From contig JAATFO010000101.1 in assembly GCA_015655145.1 (NCBI GenBank), positions 1 to 59,060 of the forward strand: a stretch of 59,060 nt of DNA. The letters are read 5' to 3'. Source of the DNA: Enterobacterales bacterium. GTDB taxonomy: Bacteria > Pseudomonadota > Gammaproteobacteria > Enterobacterales > Enterobacteriaceae. A model generated the notes under the pieces. It saw only the letters and a list, made by a program, of their open reading frames with translations. It did no database searches and was not told where the DNA came from. Made by a program: the position numbers and the translations under genes. Below are positions 1-9,585 of this stretch, piece by piece (position 1 is the stretch's first letter; each line of letters begins with the position of its first letter).

Positions 1-1803
1 CAAACCTGTGTTGGTGTTGTTAATCGTTCACCGGTGATCCCATTCTACTGGGGCTATAAACCGGTCGATCACGATGCTTTTGTGCAAGACCAGAAACGCT
101 ATAAAGCCGAGCTGCTGAAGAAGGGCAATCAGGCTGACGTGCCGTACGATACCTACCGTGAATATAACGCCAAAAAGATTGCTGCACACAACAGTGCCAA
201 AATCGATAACCTGAATAACTGGTTAGACGCTTCATCCGCCAAAGGCGGAGGGACGTTTGCCAATGCGACCACAAATATTCCCGATATGTTTGGCCCGGGA
301 GCAAGGGGGCTGATACTGGCCGTAATTGGCAAGTTAATGTCACGTACAGAACTGGGCAATTGGCACAAAAAAGACTGGAGTCACCCTATTTATCAGAATC
401 CGCATCGCATTTATCAGGCGTATGCGGCAAGAAGACTGGCTGATTTGATTATTAATATACGCCGTAATGAAGAAACCGGGAATGACACGATTAATATCGT
501 GGCTCACAGTCAGGGTACCATCATTACCATGCTGGCGAATATGTGGGTGCAAGCTGAAGGATTCGCTCCCGCTGACTGCGTAATACTTAATCACTCGCCT
601 TATGCGCTGGAAAATCGCTGGCTGGAAAACACGATGCCTGGCAACCAACAAACCAGCGATGCCCGAAAAAAGACCTTTGCTAATTTCTGTAAACTGATGG
701 CGAAAAATCCTAACGCGCCGCAGGGAACCCTTTCTCATGACAGTGCCTATATTCAGGAAATAATGGATACCGGCTGTCTGGCTAAAAAGGCGAAAGAAAC
801 TTTCTGGCAGAGCCCGCTCTATAACCGCAATAACTTTGGCCGGGTTTATAATTACTTCTGCCCTAACGATCAGGTGGTTTGCATGCGACCGATCCAGGGA
901 TTTGGCTGGAGAGGTATTCCGGACAAAATCAGGGCGCAGCTTGGCGATAATCTTTATCAGCGCGTTTTTTGCAAAGGGGTCATGGTTGGCGATAAAACCG
1001 ATTTTCATTTTGCAATGCCGGCGCGTCAGCCTGATGATTCGAAGGATACCGGTTACGCCTACACCGATGTCACCATCAACGCACCGGTGTTGCCAGAGCC
1101 GTTTCAGTTCACATTAACGGCACAGGGGAAAGATAACTATAAAGCCAAAATGGCCGGTAATGACCGTGAAATAGCCAAAGCAGCCATGAAAGCGGAAAAA
1201 TTTATTCCTGAAACGGTAGATATACCGGACAGCCCTCTGTTTCACGGACTGGGGGCAAACGGAAGCCGGCTGCGGCCAAACCAGTTGGCTGAACTGAATG
1301 CCCGGCACGAGCCCAACGTCTTTGTTTCTGGTGTAGTTTCAGGCCACAAAGACTCATTTCAGCAACTTATTCTTCAGCGGGAAATGACGAATGCTGAGTT
1401 GGAAGCCGCTGTGCAAATTGATGTTTCCTACAGCCAGCACTCTTCGATTGTCACCAGTGAGAAGGCTCCCGCTCAGGCAATGGCCTATGATTTAGCGATT
1501 GGTCAGTGTGAAGCGTTTGAGCGACCTGAATTTTGGGAGCGGTTGCTGTTGCGCGCCGACTGGCGTAGACCGGAAAGCCCAATGGTTGAAGAAAAAAAAT
1601 ACTATCAAGACGGAATTCTACCACCAACTTTCAAGCCATTCATGAATAAGCCTGAACGCCCCTATGCTATGCCATTGGGAGACAGCGGTGTTGTTAATGA
1701 TTATGGATCCAGACAAATGATAAAACCTGGTAATAAGCGTGAGATGGAACACAAAACTGTTGATATTTTACAGTGGGATTTACCTAACCCACATATTTTA
1801 TAA
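1..1803 (+). CDS. Tle3-like T6SS lipase effector, 5' truncated by window edge
   Basis: The reading frame is open from the first base, so the true start lies outside the window; about 600 residues are visible. An alpha/beta-hydrolase nucleophile elbow (IVAHSQGTII, near bases 493-522) gives the catalytic serine, in a form typical of the Tle3 family (DUF3274-type phospholipase effectors). In known Tle3 systems the enzyme is delivered by T6SS to the periplasm of a rival and is neutralised by a Tli3 lipoprotein. The next gene encodes exactly such a lipoprotein, and a PAAR tip protein follows further down, so context and motif agree. The Tle3 assignment rests on the elbow and the neighbourhood; the acid and histidine of the triad were not placed. 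No signal peptide can be judged because the N-terminus is missing. Confidence 0.8.
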   Translation, partial: QTCVGVVNRSPVIPFYWGYKPVDHDAFVQDQKRYKAELLKKGNQADVPYDTYREYNAKKIAAHNSAKIDNLNNWLDASSAKGGGTFANATTNIPDMFGPGARGLILAVIGKLMSRTELGNWHKKDWSHPIYQNPHRIYQAYAARRLADLIINIRRNEETGNDTINIVAHSQGTIITMLANMWVQAEGFAPADCVILNHSPYALENRWLENTMPGNQQTSDARKKTFANFCKLMAKNPNAPQGTLSHDSAYIQEIMDTGCLAKKAKETFWQSPLYNRNNFGRVYNYFCPNDQVVCMRPIQGFGWRGIPDKIRAQLGDNLYQRVFCKGVMVGDKTDFHFAMPARQPDDSKDTGYAYTDVTINAPVLPEPFQFTLTAQGKDNYKAKMAGNDREIAKAAMKAEKFIPETVDIPDSPLFHGLGANGSRLRPNQLAELNARHEPNVFVSGVVSGHKDSFQQLILQREMTNAELEAAVQIDVSYSQHSSIVTSEKAPAQAMAYDLAIGQCEAFERPEFWERLLLRADWRRPESPMVEEKKYYQDGILPPTFKPFMNKPERPYAMPLGDSGVVNDYGSRQMIKPGNKREMEHKTVDILQWDLPNPHIL

Positions 1804-1813
1804 GAAAAATAAT

Positions 1814-2542
1814 ATGAAACAGATTAATATAATGGTGTTGATAGTACTGCCTAACTTTATAAGTGCGTGTCATGCCACACCTCAGTCGCCTTCCACACAG
1901 GTGGTTTATCGGTTTGATGATCATCGCTATCTCGAGTTAGTCGGATATAACTGTGAAGGTGCACTGTGGTTTACCGATACCAAACGGGGAATACATTCCC
2001 AAGTCGAGGAACAATTTTATAAGATCTTTACCAGACGTTATATCCATCCATCCGAAAGATATATAGCCATTACTGAATTTGAAGGGTCTGGGTTCTATAT
2101 TTCCAAAGATTTTGGTCGCACATGGGGTATGGCAAAATACTCACCCGGCGGTGGCGCTGTCAGATATGCTGATGATAAACCCCAACGCGAAGAAATTGAA
2201 TCATTCACCGTAGTCAACGACCAGGGCTTTATGCTGACCAAATCCGGTGATATCTACATGAGTTCCAGGCCGTTTGATGATCCGCGCCTTGAGCCGGGAG
2301 GCAGCGGTATTGATTATACAATCACAACAAAACGTGGGCTTGTACAGACACACCACATTACTCCTGGTTACGGTGGAGGAAAATGGGGTGAAAATTACCT
2401 TTCATGGAATTCCGTGCAAGGCCCAAAACCATGGTCAATTTTGGCGTATAAAACCAATTTTCAGGATATCCCCAACCAGGTTCCTGAAGTCAAAAATTAC
2501 ACCGGCTGGGACCATATGCGCTGTGACCCGAATTTAGGGTAA
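1814..2542 (+). CDS. Tli3-like immunity lipoprotein (cognate to Tle3)
   Basis: This 242-residue protein starts with a lipoprotein signal ending in a lipobox (FISAC, Cys19), so it is probably anchored in a membrane facing the periplasm. That is where a Tle3 phospholipase would act. It lies 10 bases after the effector stop, in the same direction. The body is rich in beta-type segments with Trp/Tyr/Gly and no enzyme motif, in keeping with a binding or inhibitor protein. I chose the ATG at 1814 because it gives the lipoprotein signal; an upstream in-frame start would place about 25 extra residues inside the effector gene and hide the signal. Function is inferred from position and export signal; direct family recognition is moderate. 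Confidence 0.65.
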   Translation: MKQINIMVLIVLPNFISACHATPQSPSTQVVYRFDDHRYLELVGYNCEGALWFTDTKRGIHSQVEEQFYKIFTRRYIHPSERYIAITEFEGSGFYISKDFGRTWGMAKYSPGGGAVRYADDKPQREEIESFTVVNDQGFMLTKSGDIYMSSRPFDDPRLEPGGSGIDYTITTKRGLVQTHHITPGYGGGKWGENYLSWNSVQGPKPWSILAYKTNFQDIPNQVPEVKNYTGWDHMRCDPNLG

Positions 2543-2566
2543 CCATCATTTATATAAGGAAGTAAA

Positions 2567-3052
2567 ATGAATTATTTGAAATGGAAATTAATATTACCTT
2601 TAGCAACATTATTTATTTCAGGCTGCAATACTCATCCTGAAAGACACAAGGAAACCTGTCCCGATATCCAGGGAAGTTATAAAATAGAAAAATATGTCGT
2701 TTTTTATATTCAGAAGCAAAGCGAAGGTGATTACTTAGCGATGGTTCAATCAGGAGAAAAATCCACTGATTTCTTGACCGCAACTGTACTTAAAAAGCAA
2801 TATCTTGAAGAAGAAAAACATTCCGAGTGTGCAGTGATAATAGAATGCATGGGGTTACTGATGCCTGCATATAAAGACGAAAAATACAGTGTCAGTGCAG
2901 GATCACAGAATTATATAACAGAGAAAAAGAGAGAAACTCCTCTGGTTATTTTGTTCATGGCAGGATTCCAGTCAATCGTTTTTAGTGTTGACAGAACATC
3001 CAATACATTGCCGCCATCAGTACTAACCGCTTACGTAAACAAGGGTAAGTAA
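2567..3052 (+). CDS. Small lipoprotein in T6SS effector module, function unknown
   Basis: A 161-residue predicted lipoprotein with a good Shine-Dalgarno (AGGAAG, 2558-2563) and a clear lipobox (FISGC, Cys20). I do not recognise a family. It has two closely spaced cysteines in the middle (around ECAVIIEC) that could form a periplasmic disulfide. It sits between the Tli3-like lipoprotein and the Sel1 protein, with 24 bases before it and 2 bases after it, so it is part of the same transcript. It may be a second immunity or adaptor lipoprotein. The base composition of this and the next gene is more AT-rich than the tss genes, which suggests the effector cassette arrived separately from the secretion apparatus. 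Confidence 0.6.
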   Translation: MNYLKWKLILPLATLFISGCNTHPERHKETCPDIQGSYKIEKYVVFYIQKQSEGDYLAMVQSGEKSTDFLTATVLKKQYLEEEKHSECAVIIECMGLLMPAYKDEKYSVSAGSQNYITEKKRETPLVILFMAGFQSIVFSVDRTSNTLPPSVLTAYVNKGK

Positions 3053-3054
3053 TA

Positions 3055-4029
3055 ATGGAAATATCTGAATTTATTTTAGTATTACCGTTAATAACGACTG
3101 TGCTGTTATTGAATGGCCATATGTCTATCGCATCACGCAACATCAGTTTTGGCAGAAATCAACCTGCAGTTTACCCAGGCACTTTTTATGATATTTTATT
3201 TTTCCCCTCTCCATTTTCCCCTTTAACTTTAACAGGTCTCCCTTTTTCTTTCGTTGCCAACACGCTGATGTTTCCCATTGATATCTGCCACGAAACTGAT
3301 CGTAATTTAAATCCACCTCAAAAAATCGCATTAAAAGAAAAACAATTTAAAACGGGTGATGTGTGTTTAACTAATAGGGTAAGCCATAATTTTCACAGTA
3401 ACAGCATTAAGTTTGTTGAGCAGGGTAATAAATATTACGCCAAAGCACTTCCAGACTACGCTCAGGTATTTCATCTGTATAGTCAGGCAGCAGAACTTGA
3501 TGATGCAGCGTCTCCATTTAATTTAGGGAATGTTTATTATCCTGGCCGAGGCGTCCCTGTTAATGATGAGATGGCCTACACATGGTATCTAAAATCTGCA
3601 AACTCTACGGATAATCATGATTCTTCGCCATCAAATCTCAATATAGTAAATATACATTACAATGGTTTATATTTAAAACAAGACTACCAACAAGCCACCG
3701 AGTGGTATATGAAAGCAACGAAGTGCCGCCATCCGGATGATCATCGCAAGACCTACTGTGAAAGTGCATTGCAGGAAAAAATTTCCTTAGGTAATATTTA
3801 TTATAATGGCGCAGAGGTAACGAAAGATCTTAAAACAGCTTTCGACTGGCATACACTGGCCCAACATTTGAATTTGCAAATGGTTCCTCAGAAAGGAAAA
3901 GTCCAAAAAACACTTTCACGTGATGAACTTAAAGAGGCGGCCAATAAACTGGCTAAAAAATATGGCTTAGCTTACGGGGGTGCCATATTTACTGATTCTA
4001 AAATTAGAGCCAATTATCAATACAGATAA
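3055..4029 (+). CDS. Sel1-repeat protein in T6SS effector module
   Basis: A 324-residue protein with a hydrophobic N-terminal segment (residues about 5-25, possible signal/anchor) and Sel1/TPR-like helical repeats from about residue 125 onward (for example AELDDAASPFNLGNVYY and YQQATEWYMKATK). Sel1 repeats are protein-interaction modules and are common next to T6SS effectors, where such proteins act as immunity factors or adaptors. It starts 2 bases after the upstream lipoprotein and ends 11 bases before the PAAR gene, so it is co-transcribed. The stretch before the repeats (about residues 25-120) is low in recognisable structure. AT-rich like its upstream neighbour. Role in this locus is inferred from context only. 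Confidence 0.65.
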   Translation: MEISEFILVLPLITTVLLLNGHMSIASRNISFGRNQPAVYPGTFYDILFFPSPFSPLTLTGLPFSFVANTLMFPIDICHETDRNLNPPQKIALKEKQFKTGDVCLTNRVSHNFHSNSIKFVEQGNKYYAKALPDYAQVFHLYSQAAELDDAASPFNLGNVYYPGRGVPVNDEMAYTWYLKSANSTDNHDSSPSNLNIVNIHYNGLYLKQDYQQATEWYMKATKCRHPDDHRKTYCESALQEKISLGNIYYNGAEVTKDLKTAFDWHTLAQHLNLQMVPQKGKVQKTLSRDELKEAANKLAKKYGLAYGGAIFTDSKIRANYQYR

Positions 4030-4040
4030 AGGACTATCAC

Positions 4041-4295
4041 ATGCAAGGCGTTATTCGTTTAGACGATCCACACACACACGGCGGCAAGGTCAGTTCAGCT
4101 TCAGGGCCAATATTTGACGGCAAACCAGTAATGCTGGCCGGTGACACGGTCAGTTGCCCTCAGCATGGCACAGTGCCAGTGAATCAGGGACATCCCAGTT
4201 GGAAAATGAACGGTAAAGCAGTAATCGTGGACAGTTGTAGCGCACAGTGCGGCTGCATTGTGCATACCACGTTACCGAACGCCGGAGCACAATGA
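4041..4295 (+). CDS. PAAR-domain T6SS spike-tip protein
   Basis: An 84-residue stand-alone PAAR protein. It shows the expected pattern: an N-terminal DPHTHGG motif, AGDTVSCPQHG in the middle, and a Cys-rich end (SCSAQCGC). His and Cys residues would bind the zinc at the tip of the cone. In T6SS the PAAR protein caps the VgrG trimer and can recruit effectors; the Tle3-like effector upstream is a natural cargo. The gene overlaps the next one by four bases (ATGA), which couples the effector module to the tss genes in one operon. Confidence 0.92.
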   Translation: MQGVIRLDDPHTHGGKVSSASGPIFDGKPVMLAGDTVSCPQHGTVPVNQGHPSWKMNGKAVIVDSCSAQCGCIVHTTLPNAGAQ

Positions 4296-5707
4296 TGAAC
4301 TGGCGCCTTCCGGAGATGTCTCGTCAGGCTATCCCAAAGCTTCCCGCCTGGTGGTGGTGGCTGGCCGTACCGGCAGGTTGTATTGCCCTGGCTGCCATCG
4401 CATTGTTTTTCACCTGGCCGGTACAGCGTGGTTATGCTGATCTGCGTTTTTGGTTCTGGCTGTTGTTACTGCCGGTGTTGTTGTCATCCGCCGTGATGGC
4501 CTTTGTGCTCAGCGGCTCATTACAGTCCCGCCGTCATATACACTGGCGGCATCTGTTTCTCGAACGTAAATATGCCAACTGGCAGCACTGGGGGCGACGG
4601 TCATTACGTCTGGTGGCGTTTCACTGCGTGACACCTGAAGCTGATATCGCCAGCCGCACCCTGGGCCTGTCAGGTATGCCGCCGCAGGCACCGGCCAGGC
4701 CGGAAAACATTATCCCCGTTCAACCATTACAGTTGGGGGAGTCTCCATTAAAAGACACCCTCTCTCAGACACTGAAACCGCTATTCGATACGCTACGCGC
4801 GCAATCTGCCGTTAATATATGGCTGTATGCGAATACGCCGGAAGAACAGGCCAGAAGTGCAGTAGAACAGTACTGGTCTGAACGGCTCAAAAAGCGCTTA
4901 CCCGCTGAAAATATTCACTGGCAGCATACCGCTCCGGATGCTGCGCTGCTCTACGGCTGGTGTGATGAAGATATCACCACCTCGCGTCTGGTGATCGCCC
5001 TGCATCTGGTAGATGACCAAAGCCGGGCCAGTGCCTGCAGCGCTGCCCTGCTTTTCCAGACCTCCGCCGGCCCGCAGGTAAAAGCCCCGCCTTTCCGCCC
5101 TGTTTATCTGTTTCGCCCGTTAATGACGCAAGCACACGAGCTGGAAGCCGATTTTCCCCGTTTTCTGGCCACTGGCCAGACCAATGTCAAACGACTGAAC
5201 CACCTGTGGAACGCCGGTCTGCAAAGCCGCGAACGCGGTGCCCTGCTGGCTCTGTTGGACGAGAACGGTGTAATACTATCGGCACAGGGGCGTCACGATC
5301 TGGCCCTGCTGTCAGGCCCTCAAAGCCCGGCCTCATTCTGGCTTACACTGTGCCTGGCCGCGCAGGGATGTGATTTAGGCCAGCGTGGTCAGTTGGTCGC
5401 TACGCAGCACGATGAATCCGTCAGTCTGACTCAGCTCAGCACCCAGCCGGCCACACCGGTTGAAACACCGCGTGATACGGTTTCGCGCTATCCACTGGCG
5501 TATGTCAGCGGGATTTTTTTCGTCCTGCTGTCCCTTATCTTGCTGCCTTCTGAACGCGACACGCAGATAACCATGCTGCCCTGGCTGGCTGGTGGCCTGG
5601 TGATCGTCGCGGCGTTACTGAGTTTCTCTGTCCCGCTGGCGCTGCGTTTATGGTGCAAACAACTGGATGTTGAATGGCACTTGCTGGAACAAAAACGTCA
5701 TGACTAA
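4292..5707 (+). CDS. T6SS-associated four-TM membrane protein upstream of tssM
   Basis: A 471-residue protein with two N-terminal transmembrane helices (about residues 20-43 and 52-75), a large soluble middle, and two more hydrophobic helices near the C-terminus (about 405-425 and 433-460). It overlaps both neighbours: ATGA with the PAAR gene and eight bases (ATGACTAA) with tssM. I chose the ATG at 4292 because of that overlap. I do not know a Tss name for it. Its place directly before a TssM that lacks the usual P-loop (see next entry) suggests a partner of the TssJLM membrane complex. The soluble part has no catalytic motif I recognise. T6SS association is certain from position; exact role is unknown. 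Confidence 0.75.
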   Translation: MMNWRLPEMSRQAIPKLPAWWWWLAVPAGCIALAAIALFFTWPVQRGYADLRFWFWLLLLPVLLSSAVMAFVLSGSLQSRRHIHWRHLFLERKYANWQHWGRRSLRLVAFHCVTPEADIASRTLGLSGMPPQAPARPENIIPVQPLQLGESPLKDTLSQTLKPLFDTLRAQSAVNIWLYANTPEEQARSAVEQYWSERLKKRLPAENIHWQHTAPDAALLYGWCDEDITTSRLVIALHLVDDQSRASACSAALLFQTSAGPQVKAPPFRPVYLFRPLMTQAHELEADFPRFLATGQTNVKRLNHLWNAGLQSRERGALLALLDENGVILSAQGRHDLALLSGPQSPASFWLTLCLAAQGCDLGQRGQLVATQHDESVSLTQLSTQPATPVETPRDTVSRYPLAYVSGIFFVLLSLILLPSERDTQITMLPWLAGGLVIVAALLSFSVPLALRLWCKQLDVEWHLLEQKRHD

Positions 5708-8700
5708 AAGTCTTCATATATTGCTGGTGATGATACTTACCCTGGCAGTGAGTACTCTGTGGCTGAAAACCGGCGACGACACCGCCACGCGGGCCATCGT
5801 CTGGTGGGGCACTGGCGTCATTCTGTTGAGTTATTTTTTGATGGCCCGCTACGCTTTCGTCTTTGAGTTACTCGATTTTAACCGCCCACCGGAAAAGCAG
5901 GACGACGCCCGGATTTCAGCTTTTGACACCCTACGCTTTACCCTGCGTCACCGCTATGGCTGGAACTGGAAGCACCAGCAGCCCTGGCTGCTGGTCACCG
6001 GTGAGGCTGAGGTCGTTGAAAAACTGGCGCCCGGACTCACACAGGCGCGCTGGCAGGAAAGCCAGAACGCTGTGCTGATCTGGTGTGGCGAAGCGAAAGC
6101 GCTGGATTTCCCGGCAGTGACGCAGTTGCGCAGCATCCGCGGACGTCACGCATTCAACGCCGTACTGTGGGTGACCGATATGGCGGTTTACCCAACTTAC
6201 CAATGGACAACGCAAGAACCGGCAGACCAGAAAGCGCCATACGACAACGATGACACCGTCTACCACCAATTTGTCGAACTCGGGAAAATCCTCAGTTGGC
6301 GGCCACCGGTGTTTGCCGTGTGTCTGAGCGAACCACTGTGGGAACAGGATGATCGCCCGGTGCAAAGTGTCGGCTGTCACTGGCCGGTCGGCACGCAGGT
6401 ATCTCTCGCTGGCAAACTGAATGCACTGGCCACCACGCTGATACCACAGGGTATGGCACAACTTGGCAAAGAAAAACGCTGGGCTTACCTGCTGCAACTC
6501 TCTGCCGATCTGGCACACGGCACTGGCGCATTACTGGGACACCGTTTTCAGCCGTGGCTGGATCAACATCCGCGCATGCTACCAGCCGGCCTGTTCTTTA
6601 TGCCTGCGGCGGCGGAACCGCCGTCTGTGCCATCAGGCCCTAATGTCTGTTACCTGTCACCGGCCTGGAACGGGGTGATTGCACAGAGCCAGCAACAACG
6701 TGGATGTCGCGACCACCTCTCGATCGGCGACAGACTGACCATCGGCACGCTGGCGCTTGCCGGAATGTGGATCCTCGGTATGAGTCTCTCAACCTACAGT
6801 AACCGCAATCTGATAGAAGAGAGTCATTCGCTGCTTAAAGCGGTGACCATCCCGGCATCAATGTCGGAAAAACTCGCCCATGAGACAGCCCTGCAGGACG
6901 GTATCGACCGCCTGTTGTGGTGGCAGTTGAACGGTTCACCGTGGTCACAACGCTTTGGTCTCAACCAGCGTGATGCAGTGCTTAGTGCATTATGGTCAAC
7001 CTATATGCAGCAAAACCAGACGTTGCTGATCACCCCTATAGTCAGGGAACTTAAAGCACAACTGCAGGCGTTTGTTTCCCTGCCTGCAGACTCAGCCGAA
7101 CGCCGTCAGGCCGGTAAGATAGCCTATCAACAGTTGAAAGCCTACCTGATGTTGCTACACCCTGAGCGAGCTGACCCGGCCTTTATGCAGCCAGTCCTGG
7201 CCCCGTTGTGGACGGCACCGGTCGGCGTCACGCCGGGAGAATGGCTGGCTCACTCGGACAAACTGCTGAGCTTCTATCTGCAACAGTTGCCATTGCACCC
7301 GCAGTGGAAGTTGCCTGCCGATACCATGCTGGTCGCCAATGTGCGCACTATTCTGCGCAGTCAGAAAGGCATCAGCAACAGCGAAAATACCCTGTACCAG
7401 CAAGTTTTGCTGTCAATCTCAGCGCACTATGCCGACGTCACGCTGGACAGCCTGCTCGGTGATACCGCCAGCAATCAGTTATTTACCACCAGGCAAATAT
7501 TGCCTGGTATGTTTACGCGTCTGGCCTGGGAGGGCGAAGTCAGTGATGCCATCAATAAAGCGGCCTCCGCCCGTCACGTGACCTCAGACTGGGTGTTAGA
7601 TGACGAAGGCGAACAACAGGTACTAACCAAAGAGCATTTGCAGTACCGCCTGACCGAACGCTACTTTTCCGACTACACCAACGCCTGGCTCAACTTCCTC
7701 AACAGTATCCGCTGGATCAACAGCGATGCCCTCAGTACCTCACTCGACCAGTTGACCCAACTGGCCGACGCGCGCCAGTCGCCGTTGCTGGTTCTGGCCC
7801 GCGCCCTGCATTATCAGGCCGCTGCCGGTCAAAACCGTGAAGCGATGGGTGAATCCCTGCTAAAATCCGCGCAAAAGCTGGTATCGAAAAACACAGGTGA
7901 AGGCGGAATGTCCGGCGAGCGCAATAACCCGACCCGCGTACTGAGTGATACCTTTGCCCCGCTGCTGGCCGTGCTGCCACCGCAAGGTCAGGCCGCGAGA
8001 GAAGCACAGCTGACGCAAACCGCCACCGGGGTATCGCTCAGCAACTACTTGCTACAGGTGTCACAAACGCGGCTACAGTTGTTGCAGGTCGCCAATGCCT
8101 CAGACCCACCAGCGATGGCACAGGGCCTGGTCAAATCTGCCTTCAACGGTAACACTACGCTGTCTCAGAGTCGTCACTACGCACAGCTTCTCGCCGCCAG
8201 CCTTGGCGGAGAATGGAGCAGTTTTGCCGATGCCGTATTTGTCCAGCCGCTCAAACAGGCGTGGAACGGAGTGATGTCACCGGCACAGCAGGGGCTAAAC
8301 AGTGCATGGCAGGCTCAGGTGAGGAACCCGTGGCAGTCTGAGTTTTCCGGGCGCTATCCATTTGATAACACCCGGAATGACGCCGCCTTCACGCAACTGG
8401 CTCACTACCTGACGCCAGGCACCGGCCTGATTGACCAGTTTATTATCCAGCATCTGGCTGGCGTTCTGGAAAAACAGGGCGATAGTTGGGTAGTCAACCC
8501 GATGAACACGCAGGAAATGGTCATTAACCCGGATTTCCTGATCACCGTTAACCAACTGAGCCAGTTGGGTCAGCGATTCTTCTCACAGGGACAGGCCGGG
8601 GTGATCTTTGAATTGCAAATCCGCCCAACCCGCAATGTGGTGGAAACCGACCTGCAGATTGACGATGCAACCATGAAGTACTTTAACCAGATGCCTGGCT

Positions 8701-9065
8701 GGCAGACATTCCACTGGCCAGATACCGCCAGCAAGCATCCACAGGTAGCACTGACGTATTCTCCGGTCGCAGCATCGGGGAAAAATGCCGACACATTCCA
8801 GACCTATTTTCAGGCGGACGGAGGTTGGGCCTGGCTGCGCCTGCTCGACAAAGCGCAGACAGAACAACTCGACAGCAGCCGTTATCGCCTGAGGTGGCAG
8901 ACACCAACCAAAGAAACACTGACTGTTTTGTTACGTACTCAAAGCGGCGCTGGCCCGCTGGAGCTGCTCACCCTGCGCCGCATTAAGTTGCCAGCGCAAA
9001 TATTTACCTCGCCGGACAGCGTACCGGCCCCCGATGAGGACGCTAAGCGTAATGACGCCCCATGA
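5700..9065 (+). CDS. tssM: TssM (IcmF/VasK) inner-membrane T6SS protein
   Basis: This 1121-residue protein has the TssM layout: two N-terminal membrane helices (about 4-22 and 30-52), a cytoplasmic domain, a third helix near residues 343-365, then a large periplasmic domain that binds TssJ. It forms the trans-envelope complex with TssJ and TssL. Where many TssM proteins carry a Walker A loop (PWYLVIGPPGSGKT-like), this one reads PWLLVTGEAEVVEKLAP, with no GKT, so the cytoplasmic domain is not expected to bind nucleotide through a P-loop. Start at 5700 gives the membrane helix at once and an 8-base overlap with the upstream gene; it also overlaps tssJ by 14 bases. Confidence 0.93.
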   Translation: MTKSLHILLVMILTLAVSTLWLKTGDDTATRAIVWWGTGVILLSYFLMARYAFVFELLDFNRPPEKQDDARISAFDTLRFTLRHRYGWNWKHQQPWLLVTGEAEVVEKLAPGLTQARWQESQNAVLIWCGEAKALDFPAVTQLRSIRGRHAFNAVLWVTDMAVYPTYQWTTQEPADQKAPYDNDDTVYHQFVELGKILSWRPPVFAVCLSEPLWEQDDRPVQSVGCHWPVGTQVSLAGKLNALATTLIPQGMAQLGKEKRWAYLLQLSADLAHGTGALLGHRFQPWLDQHPRMLPAGLFFMPAAAEPPSVPSGPNVCYLSPAWNGVIAQSQQQRGCRDHLSIGDRLTIGTLALAGMWILGMSLSTYSNRNLIEESHSLLKAVTIPASMSEKLAHETALQDGIDRLLWWQLNGSPWSQRFGLNQRDAVLSALWSTYMQQNQTLLITPIVRELKAQLQAFVSLPADSAERRQAGKIAYQQLKAYLMLLHPERADPAFMQPVLAPLWTAPVGVTPGEWLAHSDKLLSFYLQQLPLHPQWKLPADTMLVANVRTILRSQKGISNSENTLYQQVLLSISAHYADVTLDSLLGDTASNQLFTTRQILPGMFTRLAWEGEVSDAINKAASARHVTSDWVLDDEGEQQVLTKEHLQYRLTERYFSDYTNAWLNFLNSIRWINSDALSTSLDQLTQLADARQSPLLVLARALHYQAAAGQNREAMGESLLKSAQKLVSKNTGEGGMSGERNNPTRVLSDTFAPLLAVLPPQGQAAREAQLTQTATGVSLSNYLLQVSQTRLQLLQVANASDPPAMAQGLVKSAFNGNTTLSQSRHYAQLLAASLGGEWSSFADAVFVQPLKQAWNGVMSPAQQGLNSAWQAQVRNPWQSEFSGRYPFDNTRNDAAFTQLAHYLTPGTGLIDQFIIQHLAGVLEKQGDSWVVNPMNTQEMVINPDFLITVNQLSQLGQRFFSQGQAGVIFELQIRPTRNVVETDLQIDDATMKYFNQMPGWQTFHWPDTASKHPQVALTYSPVAASGKNADTFQTYFQADGGWAWLRLLDKAQTEQLDSSRYRLRWQTPTKETLTVLLRTQSGAGPLELLTLRRIKLPAQIFTSPDSVPAPDEDAKRNDAP

Positions 9066-9585
9066 CACCTTACGTATAACACGCGGCACCGTGCTGTTAT
9101 TACTCCCTTTGCTGTTAAGCAGTTGCGGCCTCTCACAGCGCGTGGCTAAAGGCTCCTCTTCGACGGCTGACGCCGTGTTCTATCGTCGGATTGATACCCT
9201 GCACCTTATGTTCTCTTCCCGCGCAGCCCTTAATAACAACGAAGGCGGCATTGCCCTGCCCACGATGGTCTGGGTTTATCAGCTAAAAGAGCGTAAGACT
9301 TTCGATACCGCCAGCTACACCTCGTTACTCAAGCAGGATAACACCGTACTGGCCACCGACCTGCTCGACAAACAGGTGGTTCAGGTGATGCCGGGCTTTG
9401 AGACCACAGTTACTGTACCGATGCAGGCCGATGCGCAATATGTAGCTGTGGTCACGCTGTTTATGGCACCCGATCTGGCGAACAACACCTGGCGTACCGT
9501 CATTAAACGTAACGATCTCTCCCCCGACAAAGGTCAGGTGATTGAGCTCAATGACAACCGGCTGCAACTGAGGAGCAATCAGTAA
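9052..9585 (+). CDS. tssJ: TssJ (SciN/VasD) outer-membrane T6SS lipoprotein
   Basis: A 177-residue lipoprotein with signal and lipobox (LLLSSC, Cys25). The mature part is a short beta-sandwich domain of the size normal for TssJ, with a typical segment ALPTMVWVYQLKERKTFDTA and a C-terminal RTVIKRNDLSPDKG-like region. TssJ anchors in the outer membrane and contacts the periplasmic C-terminus of TssM, the gene just before it. The start at 9052 leaves a signal peptide of normal length and overlaps the tssM stop; its stop codon (9583-9585) shares one base with the tssF start, so translation is coupled along the operon. Confidence 0.92.
   Translation: MTPHDTLRITRGTVLLLLPLLLSSCGLSQRVAKGSSSTADAVFYRRIDTLHLMFSSRAALNNNEGGIALPTMVWVYQLKERKTFDTASYTSLLKQDNTVLATDLLDKQVVQVMPGFETTVTVPMQADAQYVAVVTLFMAPDLANNTWRTVIKRNDLSPDKGQVIELNDNRLQLRSNQ

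Noticed and set aside
340..1008. A 222-codon open frame antisense to the Tle3-like gene
   Set aside because: It lies wholly inside a well-supported coding region on the other strand and has no protein family features.
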